This document shows, in pieces, positions 36,221-46,452 of a stretch of DNA of 64,000 bases. Position numbers and translations under genes: made by a program. The stretch lies in contig NZ_JAAKZG010000002.1 in the NCBI RefSeq assembly GCF_011045115.1, positions 613,367 through 677,366 on the forward strand. The letters are read 5' to 3'. Position 1 is the first letter of the stretch. Every line of letters begins with the position of its first letter. Under the pieces are notes generated by a model. The model had not been told where the DNA came from and did not search any database. It worked only from the letters and a program-made list of their open reading frames with translations. The stretch comes from Mesorhizobium zhangyense (lineage in GTDB: Bacteria > Pseudomonadota > Alphaproteobacteria > Rhizobiales > Rhizobiaceae).

Positions 36221-37057
36221 TCAACCCTTGCGCGACACGGCATTCGCCAGTGCCACGAACTCGGCGATATCGAGCGTCTCGGCGCGGCGGGTGCCGTCGA
36301 TGCCGGTCGCTTCCAGCAGGCGTGCGCCTTCGATGCCTTTCAGGCTCTGGCGCAGCATCTTGCGGCGCTGGCCGAAGGCGGCTTCGGTGACGCGGCCCAG
36401 CACGCGCACGTCGGCCGGCAGCGGGTTTTCGCGCGGGATGAGATGCACGACCGACGAGGTGACCTTCGGCGGCGGCGTGAACGCCTGCGGCGGCACGTCG
36501 AAGGCGATCCTGGCCTGCGTGCGCCAGCCGGCCAGAATGCTGAGGCGGCCATAGGCGTCGCTGTCGGGTGCGGCCACGATGCGCTGCGCCACCTCGCGCT
36601 GGAACATCAGCGTCATCGAGGAATAGAAGGGCGGCCATTGCGGCACGGTCAGCCAGCGGATCAGCAGTTCGGTGCCGATATTGTAGGGCAAATTGGCGAC
36701 GATCTTGACCGGCTCGCCGCCGGCGAGTGCCGCAAAATCGGTCTTCAACGCATCGCCCGAAACGACTTCCAGCCGGCCGGGATAATGCGCCGAGACTTCG
36801 GCCAACGCCGCAAGGCAGCGCTCGTCGCGCTCGATCGCTATGACGCGCTTTGCGCCGTTCATCAGTAGCGCGCGGGTCAGGCCGCCGGGGCCGGGGCCGA
36901 CTTCGATGACGGTCGTGGTGCTGAGATCGCCGGCGGTACGGGCGATCTTGCCGGTGAGATTGAGGTCGAGCAGAAAATTCTGGCCGAGCGATTTCTTGGC
37001 CTGAAGCTCATGCCGCTCGATGACATCGCGCAGCGGCGGCAGTCCGTCGAGCGTCAT
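36221..37057 (-). CDS. rsmA: 16S rRNA (adenine(1518)-N(6)/adenine(1519)-N(6))-dimethyltransferase
   Basis: Dimethylates the two adenines in the 3' helix of 16S rRNA (KsgA). The 278-residue protein has the SAM motif VGPGPGGLT at 53-61 and the catalytic NLPY at 122-125, and begins LGQNFLLDL as usual. Start ATG 37057 overlaps the pdxA stop by 4 bp (ATGA), so translation is coupled. Confidence 0.96.
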   Translation of the reverse strand: MTLDGLPPLRDVIERHELQAKKSLGQNFLLDLNLTGKIARTAGDLSTTTVIEVGPGPGGLTRALLMNGAKRVIAIERDERCLAALAEVSAHYPGRLEVVSGDALKTDFAALAGGEPVKIVANLPYNIGTELLIRWLTVPQWPPFYSSMTLMFQREVAQRIVAAPDSDAYGRLSILAGWRTQARIAFDVPPQAFTPPPKVTSSVVHLIPRENPLPADVRVLGRVTEAAFGQRRKMLRQSLKGIEGARLLEATGIDGTRRAETLDIAEFVALANAVSRKG

Positions 37058-38082
37058 TTTGGGCGGCTTTCATTGTCGGCCAGCAGCCGGGCGAGCTTCA
37101 GCGCGGCGATCAGGCTGTCGGGGCGGGCTATGCCCTTGCCGGCGATGTCGAAGGCCGTGCCGTGGTCGGGCGAAGTGCGGATGAAGGGCAGGCCGAGCGT
37201 GACATTGACCGTCTCGTCGAATGCCAGCGCCTTGGCGGGGATCAACGCCTGATCGTGATACATGCAGATCGCCGCGTCATAGCTGGCGCGCGCGCGCGGG
37301 TGGAACATCGTGTCGGCCGGAAGCGGCCCGAAAGCGTCGATGCCGGCGCGGCGCAGGGCCTCGACCGCCGGACGGATGATCGCCTCGTCCTCGCCGCCCA
37401 TGGCGCCGCCTTCGCCGGCATGCGGATTGAGGCCGGAGATAGCCAGCCGTGGCTTCGCAATGCCGAAACGCGCGGCAAGGTCATGCGCCGTGATGCGGGA
37501 AATCTTTTCGATGGCCGCCTGGGTGACTGCGCCCGGCACATCGGCCAGCGCAATGTGGATCGTCACCGGCACAGCGCGTAGATCCGGCCCGGCAAGCATC
37601 ATGACGGGCGTGATCTCGCGGCCTTCCTTCAGTCCGGCGAGGTGGGCGAGGTACTCGGTGTGGCCGGGAAAGCGGAAGCCGGCATCGTAAAGCGGCTTCT
37701 TGGCAATGGGGCAGGTGACGACGGCTGCGGCTACTCCGGAATGGACATCGGCGACCGCGCGGTCGATGGCTTCGACGATGCCGGCTGCATTAGCGGCGTC
37801 AGCTAGGCCGGGAGCATCAGTGAAGCGCGCTTCGAGCGGCACGACGGGCAGGGCGCGCGAAAAGACGGCTGCCGCGTTTGGCGGCGTCGTTTCCTCGATC
37901 GGAACTTCGATGCCGAGATGCCGCGCGCGGGCAGCCAGCAAAGCGGGATCGGTCAGGAGGTAGAAGGGAGAAACGCTGTGCCCGTTGCGCGCCTGCCACG
38001 CAGCGATGGCGATCTCAGGGCCTATGCCCGAAGGATCGCCTGCCGTGAGCGCCAGCAATGGGGCGTCATTGCGTGGCTGCAC
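37054..38082 (-). CDS. pdxA: 4-hydroxythreonine-4-phosphate dehydrogenase
   Basis: NAD-dependent enzyme of the DXP-dependent pyridoxal phosphate pathway. The 342-residue protein begins with [14 protein letters not shown], the family's N-terminal motif, and contains metal-site stretches such as [10 protein letters not shown] and MYHDQALIP. It follows the surA-like gene by 6 bp and overlaps rsmA by 4 bp. Confidence 0.96.
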   Translation of the reverse strand: MQPRNDAPLLALTAGDPSGIGPEIAIAAWQARNGHSVSPFYLLTDPALLAARARHLGIEVPIEETTPPNAAAVFSRALPVVPLEARFTDAPGLADAANAAGIVEAIDRAVADVHSGVAAAVVTCPIAKKPLYDAGFRFPGHTEYLAHLAGLKEGREITPVMMLAGPDLRAVPVTIHIALADVPGAVTQAAIEKISRITAHDLAARFGIAKPRLAISGLNPHAGEGGAMGGEDEAIIRPAVEALRRAGIDAFGPLPADTMFHPRARASYDAAICMYHDQALIPAKALAFDETVNVTLGLPFIRTSPDHGTAFDIAGKGIARPDSLIAALKLARLLADNESRPK

Positions 38083-38088
38083 AATGGA

Positions 38089-39027
38089 TCAGCGCTCGAC
38101 GATGCGGGCATTCTTCCGCAATTCGGCGATGTACTTCTTGTCGAGTTCGCCGGCCTGGTCGTCCTTCGAGCCTTCGGACTGGAACACCATCTTGGCAACG
38201 CGGTCGTCCGAGACTTCGCGCGAGCTGCAAACGCCGATGAATTCGACGCCGCGTTCCGTTTCACGCACGCCGGTGGCGCCGCCGGTCTTGGTTTTCTTGA
38301 TCTGCTCGGCCCATTCGCCCGGCAGTTCAGGCGCGAGCACACGGCCGAGGTCGCGCACGGTCACGTCGAGCAGGCCCTTGGCGAACTGGCGGGTGCTGTC
38401 GCAGCCGCTGAAGCGGGCGCGCATGGCCTCGGCCTCGCGCTTGCGCTTGCCGATATTGCCGCGCTCTTTCGCCGGAACGACGAAGATGACCTGCTGAAGC
38501 ATATACTCGGTGGCCGACGGCTTGTTGCCGCCCTGCTGGAGCATGCGCTGGACGACGTCCTGCTCGCTCATGCTGCCGCCCTGCGAGCGAAAGCGCGCTG
38601 AAAGCGCCTGGTTCCAGCCCATCTGGGTGCCGATGAACTGCTTGAAATGCTCCGCCGTCACACCGGCCTGCTGGAGAACGCCGGTGAGCTGCGCCGGCTT
38701 CATCTTGTTGGAGCTGGCAAAGCGGTTGTAGGCGTCTTCGATCTGCTGGTCCGTCACCTTGATGCCAAGGCGCTTCATTTCCGCCGTGCGCAGCGTCTGG
38801 TCGATCATCTCGTCGGCGGCGAGCTGGTTGAGATTGCCCTTGCGGTGCTGCAGCTTCATGAATGCCGCGCGCCGCTGAATATCATAGGTGGTGATCGGCA
38901 CGTTGTTGACGACGTATTTGATCTCGCTGGCTTGCGCCGGCTGAATTGCCGCCGTCAAAGGCACGGAGCCCAGCGCGACAAACAACGCCAAACCGGTGGA
39001 AAGAAGATACTTCCTGATCGAAGTCAT
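38089..39027 (-). CDS. surA: SurA-like periplasmic chaperone/peptidyl-prolyl isomerase
   Basis: This 312-residue protein has a signal peptide (1 to about 34, cut near AQAS) and a SurA N-terminal domain starting VVNNVPITTYDIQRR. A downstream region resembles a parvulin domain, but catalytic features are less clear. SurA guides outer-membrane proteins to the Bam complex. Start ATG 39027 was chosen because a signal peptide begins there and GGGGAT precedes it; ATG 39069 is an alternative. Its place between lptD and pdxA is classic. Confidence 0.88.
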   Translation of the reverse strand: MTSIRKYLLSTGLALFVALGSVPLTAAIQPAQASEIKYVVNNVPITTYDIQRRAAFMKLQHRKGNLNQLAADEMIDQTLRTAEMKRLGIKVTDQQIEDAYNRFASSNKMKPAQLTGVLQQAGVTAEHFKQFIGTQMGWNQALSARFRSQGGSMSEQDVVQRMLQQGGNKPSATEYMLQQVIFVVPAKERGNIGKRKREAEAMRARFSGCDSTRQFAKGLLDVTVRDLGRVLAPELPGEWAEQIKKTKTGGATGVRETERGVEFIGVCSSREVSDDRVAKMVFQSEGSKDDQAGELDKKYIAELRKNARIVER

Positions 39028-39124
39028 ACCGTTCGATCCCCGTGCTAGATTTTCTTGCTGATTAGACATGATTTTGGATGCCCATCCTATGCGGCGAAAC
39101 GATGACCGCCACATAGTATTGCCA

Positions 39125-41563
39125 TTAATTCCCGAACTGACTGCTCTTCGTTCCGAAATCGCCGAGCGTGCGGAAAGATATATTGAAGCCGAACGTTCGT
39201 TCGTCCTCGCTGGCATTGACCGGATCGGTGACTTTACGCGGGTCCCTCTTTTCGCTCATCGTCAGCGTGTATGAGAAACACTCGTCGTCATAGGCGAAGC
39301 CGACTGCGTTGCGGGTGACTACGCCGGACTCGAAATCATAGGTTCCCGATCCGAATGCACGCCAGTTCTCATGGAACCGGACTGAGCTGCCGAGAGTGAC
39401 TTCCTCACGGTCGGTGGAGAAACCGTAGAGCGGCTGGGCCTGGATGTAGGCATATTTGGCAGAGAGTGAAAACGGCCGGGACGTATAGCCGGCCTTGAAT
39501 TCGGCGCGCCGGACTTCGAAGCTCTGTTCGTCCAGCCGCGCGCTGGCGGAAGCGGCAATACCGGTGGGTGTTGCAAAGCCGACGAGGCCGACGAAATCGG
39601 ACTCGTCGGTTTCCAGGCCGGAATAGGCGCCGACATTAACCAGGTCGGGGGAGGTGAAGGGATTGCCCCCGGCAAGCTGGTACGACTGGCCGAACAAGGC
39701 GTTTGTCGTCCAGCCACTGTTGAAGCTGCCGGAATAGCGCATGCCGACATTGGCGCGTGTTCCGCCCTCGATGCGGTCGTAACCCGAGAACTTGTCGCGC
39801 TCGAACAGCGTGGTCGCATCGAAGACGAAGCTCTGTGCATCCTCGTTCGGTATGCCAAGCGTGTCGGAATAGGCCGCGTCGGGGCGGGCGAACACTTGCG
39901 CCATCGGCTCCAGCACATGGGAAGCGCTGCTGAACGAAAAAAGAACAGGCCAGCGCAATTCAAGTCCGGCCGTCGCCATCGCACGGTAATAGGCAGACTG
40001 AACATCAGCCTCGACCGGCGTCGGCAGCCGCCTGGCCATGCCTTCAATCGCCCTTACCGAGGCCGTGGTCTGATCGACAAAAGTACCGTCGGTCTGGAAG
40101 GCAAGCAGTGGCGTAACGACAAGCCCGCCTTCGGTGATGAAGGAGCGTTTCCATTCTGCTTCCGCCGTCAGCCGGCCCGAATTGCCTTCGATGCCGCGGA
40201 CGAAAGGAGTAGCCAGCCGGGCATCGAGCTCCGACCGGTTGATCACGCGCGCATTGACGTCGAAATTCAGCTCGCCGCCGAAAACCGGCTCGTCGGGCGT
40301 ATAGGAATAATCCAGCGACGGAAGCGCCCATGCTTCCTTGTCGTCGCGTGTGCTGGTCAAGCTATCTTCCTGAACGTCGAACTTCATCGCTCGAAGGTCG
40401 AAATAGTTCCGGTCATGCAAACCCGTGAGATAAATCTCGGAACGGCGGATGTATTCGTTGTAGCCGTCGATCGAATAGGTGCGGGCAAAATTCTTGTCCG
40501 ACTGGAGAAGAACGTCCCAGCCGAAGCTCCAGCGCGGATTGATGTCAAACTTGCCGGTGGTTCCGACCATGCCACGGAATTTGTTCGGATCACGGTTGAT
40601 GACATTTCCAGATCCATCGTATTCGCCGGGACCAGAGTCGACCGTAAACCGTTTGTTGTCGATAAACGCGTCCGGGTCGTTTTGATGGATGCCGGCGATC
40701 TTCAGGCTGTATTGGCCGTTGTTGAAACGCTGGTTCCATTCGGCCTGGCCGAGAAAACCCTGCTTGGTATAGCCGGTTCCGGTGACCGTGAGATCGTAGG
40801 TCGGCGACAGGGCGAAATAATAGGGGATGGAAAGGCCGAAGCCGCGCTCGGAATTCTGGCTTACGCTCGGAATCAGGAAGCCGCTCTTGCGCTTCACCGT
40901 CGGGTCGGCAATCTCGAAGGCTGGCAGATAGGCAATGGGAAAGCCGAAGAACTCGAATTTCGACTTCTCGAAGCGGACGACCTTGGTCTTGCCGTTCCAG
41001 ATGATCTTCTGTGCCTTGATGCGCCAGATCGGGGCTTTGTCGGGCTTTTCCTCGCAAGGAGCGCAAGCGGTGTAGACGCCATTGTTGAAGGTCGTCAGCG
41101 TGCCTGATTTTCGTTCCCCGCTCTCGGCGGCGAAATAGGTCTTGTCGACGGTTTCGACGCGCAGGGCATTGATGAAACCATCGGCGAAATCGTCGGTGAC
41201 GTCGATCTCTTCGGAATACATCTTGGTGCCGTCGCTATTGACGACCTCGACATTGCCGCTGGCAACCAGGCGCGAGCTCTTGCGATCATAGGCGACGCGC
41301 TGCGCGACGAGCCGGTTGCCGCCGTAATCGATCTGCACGCCGCCGACGGCGGTCACCGTATTGGCGTCGTTGTCGTAGACCAGCGTGTCGGCTTCCATCA
41401 GCATCTGCGAGCCGGCTGGAATGTTCGGCTTGAGGCTCTGGACGTCCTGCGCGAAGGCGGGCGCGGCGGGCAGGGCATAGGCGAACAGACAGGCAAGCGC
41501 CGTCGCACCACAAAGGCGCGTCAACGTCACCGATTTGCGCGCTGAAATCACCGCGACCCCCAC
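39125..41563 (-). CDS. lptD: LPS-assembly protein LptD
   Basis: The outer-membrane beta-barrel that inserts lipopolysaccharide in the outer leaflet, with LptE. The 812-residue protein has a signal peptide, an OstA/LptA-like N-terminal jellyroll (about 55-150: MEADTLVYDNDANTVTAVGG) and a large C-terminal barrel. Mature cysteines are a CAPC pair in YTACAPCEEKP and one near the C-terminus (DDECFSYTL). The start is GTG 41563, directly after the lptG stop; a nearby GTG four codons on is an alternative. Confidence 0.92.
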   Translation of the reverse strand: MGVAVISARKSVTLTRLCGATALACLFAYALPAAPAFAQDVQSLKPNIPAGSQMLMEADTLVYDNDANTVTAVGGVQIDYGGNRLVAQRVAYDRKSSRLVASGNVEVVNSDGTKMYSEEIDVTDDFADGFINALRVETVDKTYFAAESGERKSGTLTTFNNGVYTACAPCEEKPDKAPIWRIKAQKIIWNGKTKVVRFEKSKFEFFGFPIAYLPAFEIADPTVKRKSGFLIPSVSQNSERGFGLSIPYYFALSPTYDLTVTGTGYTKQGFLGQAEWNQRFNNGQYSLKIAGIHQNDPDAFIDNKRFTVDSGPGEYDGSGNVINRDPNKFRGMVGTTGKFDINPRWSFGWDVLLQSDKNFARTYSIDGYNEYIRRSEIYLTGLHDRNYFDLRAMKFDVQEDSLTSTRDDKEAWALPSLDYSYTPDEPVFGGELNFDVNARVINRSELDARLATPFVRGIEGNSGRLTAEAEWKRSFITEGGLVVTPLLAFQTDGTFVDQTTASVRAIEGMARRLPTPVEADVQSAYYRAMATAGLELRWPVLFSFSSASHVLEPMAQVFARPDAAYSDTLGIPNEDAQSFVFDATTLFERDKFSGYDRIEGGTRANVGMRYSGSFNSGWTTNALFGQSYQLAGGNPFTSPDLVNVGAYSGLETDESDFVGLVGFATPTGIAASASARLDEQSFEVRRAEFKAGYTSRPFSLSAKYAYIQAQPLYGFSTDREEVTLGSSVRFHENWRAFGSGTYDFESGVVTRNAVGFAYDDECFSYTLTMSEKRDPRKVTDPVNASEDERTFGFNISFRTLGDFGTKSSQFGN

Positions 41564-42649
41564 CTAACCGTCCTCCCTGTACAGCAGGAAGGTCACCCCA
41601 AAAAACATTGCTACTATCACTGGAAGCCACGCTGCAACAAAAGGCGGAACGAATCCTGCGTTCCCAAACGCTTTGACCAGAACCGATACGACATAAAGCA
41701 GAAACCCGGCGACGACGCCACCCAGAATCATCGTCGAAGATTGCCCCATCCTTGCAAAACGCATCGAGACTGTCGCCGCGATGAGAGTCATCGCGACAAG
41801 AAGTAGCGGCATGGCCATAAGCGAATGGAATTGCATGGCAAAAGCGTTGGCGCTGAGTCCAAAGGAATGGGCCACCTTGATCTTTCCGGGAAGCTCATAA
41901 AACGGGATCGTTTCGGGCCGCGCCAGCCGCTCCTGAACGAATTCCGGCTTGAGATTCGTCGGCACCCGGTCGGTTTCCAGCGTTTCCAGGCGAACGCCTT
42001 CGCGGAAGCGCTTGACGTTCTGCAATTCCCAGTAGCCGTCGCGCAGGAAGGCGCGCTGCGCGTCCTTGCGCTCGATGATTTCGCCGTTCTTGTCGAGTTC
42101 GAAGAAAACCGCGTCCGAGAGTTCCAGGCCTTTGTTGAGGATGGCCCGCGCGCCGATGATCGTGTCGCTGTCGCCGGTCTTCTGGTGAATCCATGGGGCG
42201 GCGAAGGCCGAAACCTCGTTGGAGGCACCAGAGCGCAGATTGGTCTCGATGAATTCGGATCGCGACAGGCCGTAAGCCGCGAAAGGGTTGAGGACGCCGA
42301 CGGTGAGGACGCCGAACAGCAGCGCGCCGATGCATGCCGGCAGCAGGAACTGCCAGGCCGAAATGCCCGCTGCCCGCGCTATCACCAGCTCATACTTGCG
42401 GTTGAGCGAAATCAGCGTCGCCATGGCGGCAAAGAGCGCCACGAAAGGCACCGTCTGCATCATGATCATCGGCACGCGGAGTGCCGAAACCGAAAGGGCG
42501 GTTAAGAAGGTGAAATTGGGCAGGCCGGAAACGCGGCTGGAAAATTCCGTGAAGTCGATGAGGAAGACCAGCGCATAAATGCCGAGGAAGAACCACATGG
42601 TTATCACGGCATAGCGGCTGAAGAAGTAGCGTCCCAGCGTCCAGCCCAT
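41564..42649 (-). CDS. lptG: LPS export ABC transporter permease LptG
   Basis: One of the two integral subunits that, with LptB, extract lipopolysaccharide from the inner membrane. The 361-residue YjgP/YjgQ-family protein has three helices at the N-terminus, a periplasmic beta-jellyroll and three helices at the C-terminus. Its ATG 42649 overlaps the lptF stop in TAATG, so the pair are translationally coupled. LptG rather than LptF is assigned by its position after lptF. Confidence 0.93.
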   Translation of the reverse strand: MGWTLGRYFFSRYAVITMWFFLGIYALVFLIDFTEFSSRVSGLPNFTFLTALSVSALRVPMIMMQTVPFVALFAAMATLISLNRKYELVIARAAGISAWQFLLPACIGALLFGVLTVGVLNPFAAYGLSRSEFIETNLRSGASNEVSAFAAPWIHQKTGDSDTIIGARAILNKGLELSDAVFFELDKNGEIIERKDAQRAFLRDGYWELQNVKRFREGVRLETLETDRVPTNLKPEFVQERLARPETIPFYELPGKIKVAHSFGLSANAFAMQFHSLMAMPLLLVAMTLIAATVSMRFARMGQSSTMILGGVVAGFLLYVVSVLVKAFGNAGFVPPFVAAWLPVIVAMFFGVTFLLYREDG

Positions 42650-43845
42650 TATGCGGACCCTCCGGCCAAACGACCTTTGAGGCGGAGCCAGAAGACCGAC
42701 ATGCGGTCGCCGGATTGCGATGCAAAGTCTGAAAGACGCTCGGCCCAGGTGATCGGAAGCTCCATTGTTCTGTTGCTTCTGATAAAGCCGATTGCCACGA
42801 GGGACGTTACGAGCGGCACAGCGTAGACAAGCGGACTGAACAGCGGATTGGACTGCGCCTGCTGGGTCACGAAAAAGCCGAGCCAGCGAACGAAAAGCGC
42901 AATCGTCACCGCCGTCATCAGCGGATGGATGCGGCTTTCGCGGTGCGAGCGCGCGTCGCCTGCAACCGCCAGCGCGATCAGTGCGAAGACGAGCGCGTAG
43001 AAGGATTCGGTGAAGCGGCGATGGATCTCGGCGCGGAACTGCTGCGGGCTGTTCTGGTACACCTTGTCGTTGGGATTAGGCTTGAAAAGATAGGGCAGCG
43101 TGCGATCCTTTGGGTACATCGTCACTTCACTGGCTGCCGCTGAAAATGCTGAAAGATCAAAAGCATAAGAGGTAAAGCGAATAACCGAGACGTCGCCGGC
43201 GGGCGTCTTCCTGTGAACCACGCCGTCGTTCATGATGAGCATGCTCTTGCCGTCCTGCTGAACGACCGCGCCCTTCTTGGCGTAGTAGACGAGATCGACA
43301 TCCTTCTGGCGCGAATCGGCAACGAAGATGCCGCCGAGCCGCCCGTCGGGAAGACGCTCGCCTACCTGCACGAACAGACCGTCATCGACCTTGCGGAACG
43401 TGCCTTCCTGGATGACCAGCGACAACAGGTCAGCACGCGCGGCAGCCACGAGTTCGCGGCCGCGCTCACGGGCATAGGGGTCGACGCCGTTGTCGACGGC
43501 GAAGGAGAAGAGGCTGGCAAGAGCGGCGATGATGATGATCGGGCGCGTTATCGTAGAGCGTGAGCTTCCCGCGGCACTGATAACCACCAGTTCGGAATCG
43601 CTGTTCATCGTGCTCAGGGTCTGCGCCACCGCGATGATGAGCGCGAAAGGCACGACGATCGGGATGATCGACGGCAGGATCAGCGTTGCGATCTCGAAGA
43701 AGGTGAGGGCCGACTGGCCGCTGTCGGTGACGAGGTCGATGCGGGCGAGAACCTGCGTCGTCCATACGATCGCCAATGTCCACAGCAGGGCTGCCATGAA
43801 CATCTCGAACGTACGTCGCATTATGTATCGTTCAACGACCTTCAT
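42649..43845 (-). CDS. lptF: LPS export ABC transporter permease LptF
   Basis: Partner of LptG in the LptB2FG extractor. The 398-residue YjgP/YjgQ-family protein has the typical N-terminal IMRRTFEMFMAALLWTLAIV helix and periplasmic domain. It is the first gene of the leftward envelope cluster, so its promoter must be in 43846-44235, shared with the divergent pepA. Confidence 0.93.
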   Translation of the reverse strand: MKVVERYIMRRTFEMFMAALLWTLAIVWTTQVLARIDLVTDSGQSALTFFEIATLILPSIIPIVVPFALIIAVAQTLSTMNSDSELVVISAAGSSRSTITRPIIIIAALASLFSFAVDNGVDPYARERGRELVAAARADLLSLVIQEGTFRKVDDGLFVQVGERLPDGRLGGIFVADSRQKDVDLVYYAKKGAVVQQDGKSMLIMNDGVVHRKTPAGDVSVIRFTSYAFDLSAFSAAASEVTMYPKDRTLPYLFKPNPNDKVYQNSPQQFRAEIHRRFTESFYALVFALIALAVAGDARSHRESRIHPLMTAVTIALFVRWLGFFVTQQAQSNPLFSPLVYAVPLVTSLVAIGFIRSNRTMELPITWAERLSDFASQSGDRMSVFWLRLKGRLAGGSA

Positions 43846-44235
43846 TCGCCGCCAAATTCCATTGTTGTGGTCTTCTCATAGCGGCATGTGCCGACGCCGA
43901 CGCCCGAATACAAGCTATCCGCGGCATCGTGGCTGCACAACCGGTTCGATCTGGTTCCCGTCCTGTCTCGCTTTTCCGGCATGGTGGAGTCTCGTCTGGG
44001 AGTGGCTAAGAAACAGCCAAGAAAGCTGGTTAATCGGATGTTAACGGCGAATCGGTGGCGTTCTTTAGCAGGCAAAAAGGCATTGATCGACGCCATCCTG
44101 CCTTGTGCTGGGGATGTCGCAAAAAGTTGAACAGGATCGGTTGCGCCTTGCTAAATGGGTCAAAACCGCGAAATGTCGGCGTTGGTATCCCGGAAACATC
44201 GCCTATCAGCACTCCTTACGAAAGCAGGCCTCTTC
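43846..44235. other. Divergent lptF/pepA promoter region, 390 bp
   Basis: No open frame here has family support. It must contain the promoters of the leftward LPS-export cluster and of pepA, but I could not pick a convincing -35/-10 pair for either, and I saw no operator-like inverted repeat. Confidence 0.5.
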
Positions 44236-45729
44236 ATGACTTCCATGCCCACCATCAGCTTTGCCAAATTCGCCGCCCCGAAGAAGGGCAGTGCGATCGT
44301 ACTTGCCGCCGACGGCGGGACGATGAGCGATGCGGCCAGGGCCTGGGACCCGGGCAAGGCGTTCGATCGGGCGTTTCCGGTGGCCGATTTCTCCGGAAAG
44401 TTCGGCGCAACTGTCGAAGTCCTGGCACCTGAGGGCTCCCCGCTCGACCGCGTGGTCGCGGTCGGCACCGGCAAGGCGGCCGACCTCAATGATTATTCAT
44501 GGTTCCGGCTCGGCGGCATCATCGCAGCGCAGCTGCGCAAGGCGTCCGAGGTCGCGGTGGTTGCAGATCTGCCCGAGACGGCTGTCGGCGGTGCGGAAGT
44601 GGCCAAGATCGCTGCCGGCATTCTGCTGAGGTCCTATGGCTTCGATAAATACAAGACGAAGAAGGATGATGGCGAAGGCAAGCCCGCCGCCAAGCCAGCC
44701 AAGATCACCATCCATTGCGCCGATCCGGCAGCCGCGAAGAAGGCTTTCGCCGACGCGCAGGCCGTCGTCGACGGCGTGATACTGGCGCGCGATCTCGTCA
44801 ATGAGCCGGCCAATGTGCTTGGTCCGGTCGAATTCGCCGCCCACGCCAAGGAGCTCGAAAAACTCGGCGTCAAGGTCGAGGTGCTGACCGAGAAGGAAAT
44901 GAAGAAGCTCGGCATGGGCGCGTTGCTGGGCGTGGCGCAAGGTTCCGTGCGCCCTCCGCGCCTGGTCGTGATGCAGTGGAACGGCGGCAAGGCCAAGGAC
45001 AAGCCGGTCGCCTTCGTCGGCAAGGGCGTGGTGTTCGATTCGGGCGGCGTCTCGATCAAGCCTGCCGCCGGCATGGAAGACATGAAGGGCGACATGGGCG
45101 GGGCAGCAGCCGTCACCGGCCTGATGCACACGCTCGCAGCACGCAAGGCCAAGGTGAATGTCGTCGGCATCATCGGCTGCGTTGAAAACATGGTCGACGG
45201 CAACGCGCAGCGCCCCGGCGACATCGTGACCTCGATGTCGGGCCAGACCATCGAGGTGCTGAACACCGACGCGGAAGGCCGGCTCGTGCTGGCCGATGCG
45301 CTGTGGTACTGCAACGAGCGTTTCGAGCCCAAATTCATGGTCAATCTGGCGACCTTGACCGGCGCCGTCATGGTGGCGCTCGGGCAGGCTCATGCCGGTC
45401 TGTTCTCGAACAATGACGAGCTTGCCGAGCGACTGGCCGCTGCCGGCCTGACGACGCAGGAAAAGCTGTGGCGCCTGCCGCTGGGTGCCGAATACGACAA
45501 GCTGATCGATTCCAAGAACGCCGACATGAAGAATATCGGCGGCCGCTTCGGCGGCTCGATCACCGCCGCGCAGTTCCTGCAGCGCTTCGTCAAGGACACG
45601 CCCTGGGCGCATCTCGACATCGCCGGTACGGCGATGGGCTCGCCCTCCAACGAGATCAACCAGTCCTGGGGCTCAGGCTACGGCGTGCGCCTGCTCGACC
45701 AGCTCGTGCGCGACGCCTACGAGGGGTAG
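44236..45729 (+). CDS. pepA: Leucyl aminopeptidase (M17 family)
   Basis: Removes N-terminal residues from peptides in the cytosol; in E. coli PepA also binds DNA at recombination sites. The 497-residue protein has the two-metal site with K263 and D268 ([10 protein letters not shown]) and the M17 signature NTDAEGR at 343-349. I chose ATG 44236; an in-frame ATG at 44155 would add an unconserved 27-residue leader. Divergent from lptF. Confidence 0.95.
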   Translation: MTSMPTISFAKFAAPKKGSAIVLAADGGTMSDAARAWDPGKAFDRAFPVADFSGKFGATVEVLAPEGSPLDRVVAVGTGKAADLNDYSWFRLGGIIAAQLRKASEVAVVADLPETAVGGAEVAKIAAGILLRSYGFDKYKTKKDDGEGKPAAKPAKITIHCADPAAAKKAFADAQAVVDGVILARDLVNEPANVLGPVEFAAHAKELEKLGVKVEVLTEKEMKKLGMGALLGVAQGSVRPPRLVVMQWNGGKAKDKPVAFVGKGVVFDSGGVSIKPAAGMEDMKGDMGGAAAVTGLMHTLAARKAKVNVVGIIGCVENMVDGNAQRPGDIVTSMSGQTIEVLNTDAEGRLVLADALWYCNERFEPKFMVNLATLTGAVMVALGQAHAGLFSNNDELAERLAAAGLTTQEKLWRLPLGAEYDKLIDSKNADMKNIGGRFGGSITAAQFLQRFVKDTPWAHLDIAGTAMGSPSNEINQSWGSGYGVRLLDQLVRDAYEG

Positions 45730-45792
45730 GACGTGATCGCGGCTGCCGCGCTGGGGCTAGGCGCGGTAGCAAGTTCTTGTTGGAATTCGCAA

Positions 45793-46284
45793 ATGCGCAG
45801 AACGATTTTGTGGCTTGCCTTCGTCGCTTGCATCCCATGCGGCCATGCGCAGGCAAATCCATCTGCCATAACGCTCGATCAGCTTTTCAGTATCTGCGAG
45901 TCTCGATCCGTGTCCGAGGCCGTCTCGCAAGGTGATCGACTTGGCTGGCAGCGGTCGAGTGAAGCGCAACTGGACGACTGGCGCCAGAGCTTCGTGGGAT
46001 ACAATGGCGGCTCGGTGGAAGTCGTAGGCTGGCGCAGAGGAGAACCTGAGCGTGGCGACAGCCTCCAGTTCTGGGTTGCGGAAGGCCCGAACAGCCACAA
46101 GGCCTGCTACTATTCCGCATCCGATGCTGCCGGACTTCTGGACGCGCTTTCGCAACGTATTGGCAAGCCGGACAGCCTCGACAAGAACGAAGTGGTGATC
46201 TCGGCACATTGGAAAACCGGATCGACCGAAGTGTATTATTCACAGGCAGGGGCGGGAGCGCTCGTAAATATCTCGTCGCGCTAA
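45793..46284 (+). CDS. Secreted protein of unknown function
   Basis: This 163-residue protein begins with a clear signal peptide (MRRTILWLAFVACIPCGHAQA), then a small globular part with Cys residues in LFSICES and HKACYYS that could pair. I do not recognise the family. ATG 45793 was chosen over GTG 45733. Its DNA is less GC-rich than pepA, as are the next genes, suggesting an acquired patch. Confidence 0.65.
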   Translation: MRRTILWLAFVACIPCGHAQANPSAITLDQLFSICESRSVSEAVSQGDRLGWQRSSEAQLDDWRQSFVGYNGGSVEVVGWRRGEPERGDSLQFWVAEGPNSHKACYYSASDAAGLLDALSQRIGKPDSLDKNEVVISAHWKTGSTEVYYSQAGAGALVNISSR

Positions 46285-46452
46285 GCCGATCGCGGGACCC
46301 AGATTGGGCCTTTAGAAAAATGAAAGGCTGCTGTGGCTACAACAATGACGGGAAGGCTGATTTGCAAATGAAATACGCGCCGTGTGCGAGTGCACATGCG
46401 GACGTTTTTATCGCAGGGGCCGTGTCGTCAGGTAGAGCGAGAAGTTAGTCCT

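Noticed and set aside
35877..36638. A 253-codon reading of the ASCH gene
   Set aside because: Its first 140 codons lie antisense-free but out of frame over rsmA and have no family support; the real protein starts at 36218.
44155..44235. An N-terminal extension of PepA
   Set aside because: The 27 added residues do not look like PepA and there is no ribosome-binding site; ATG 44236 begins the conserved sequence.
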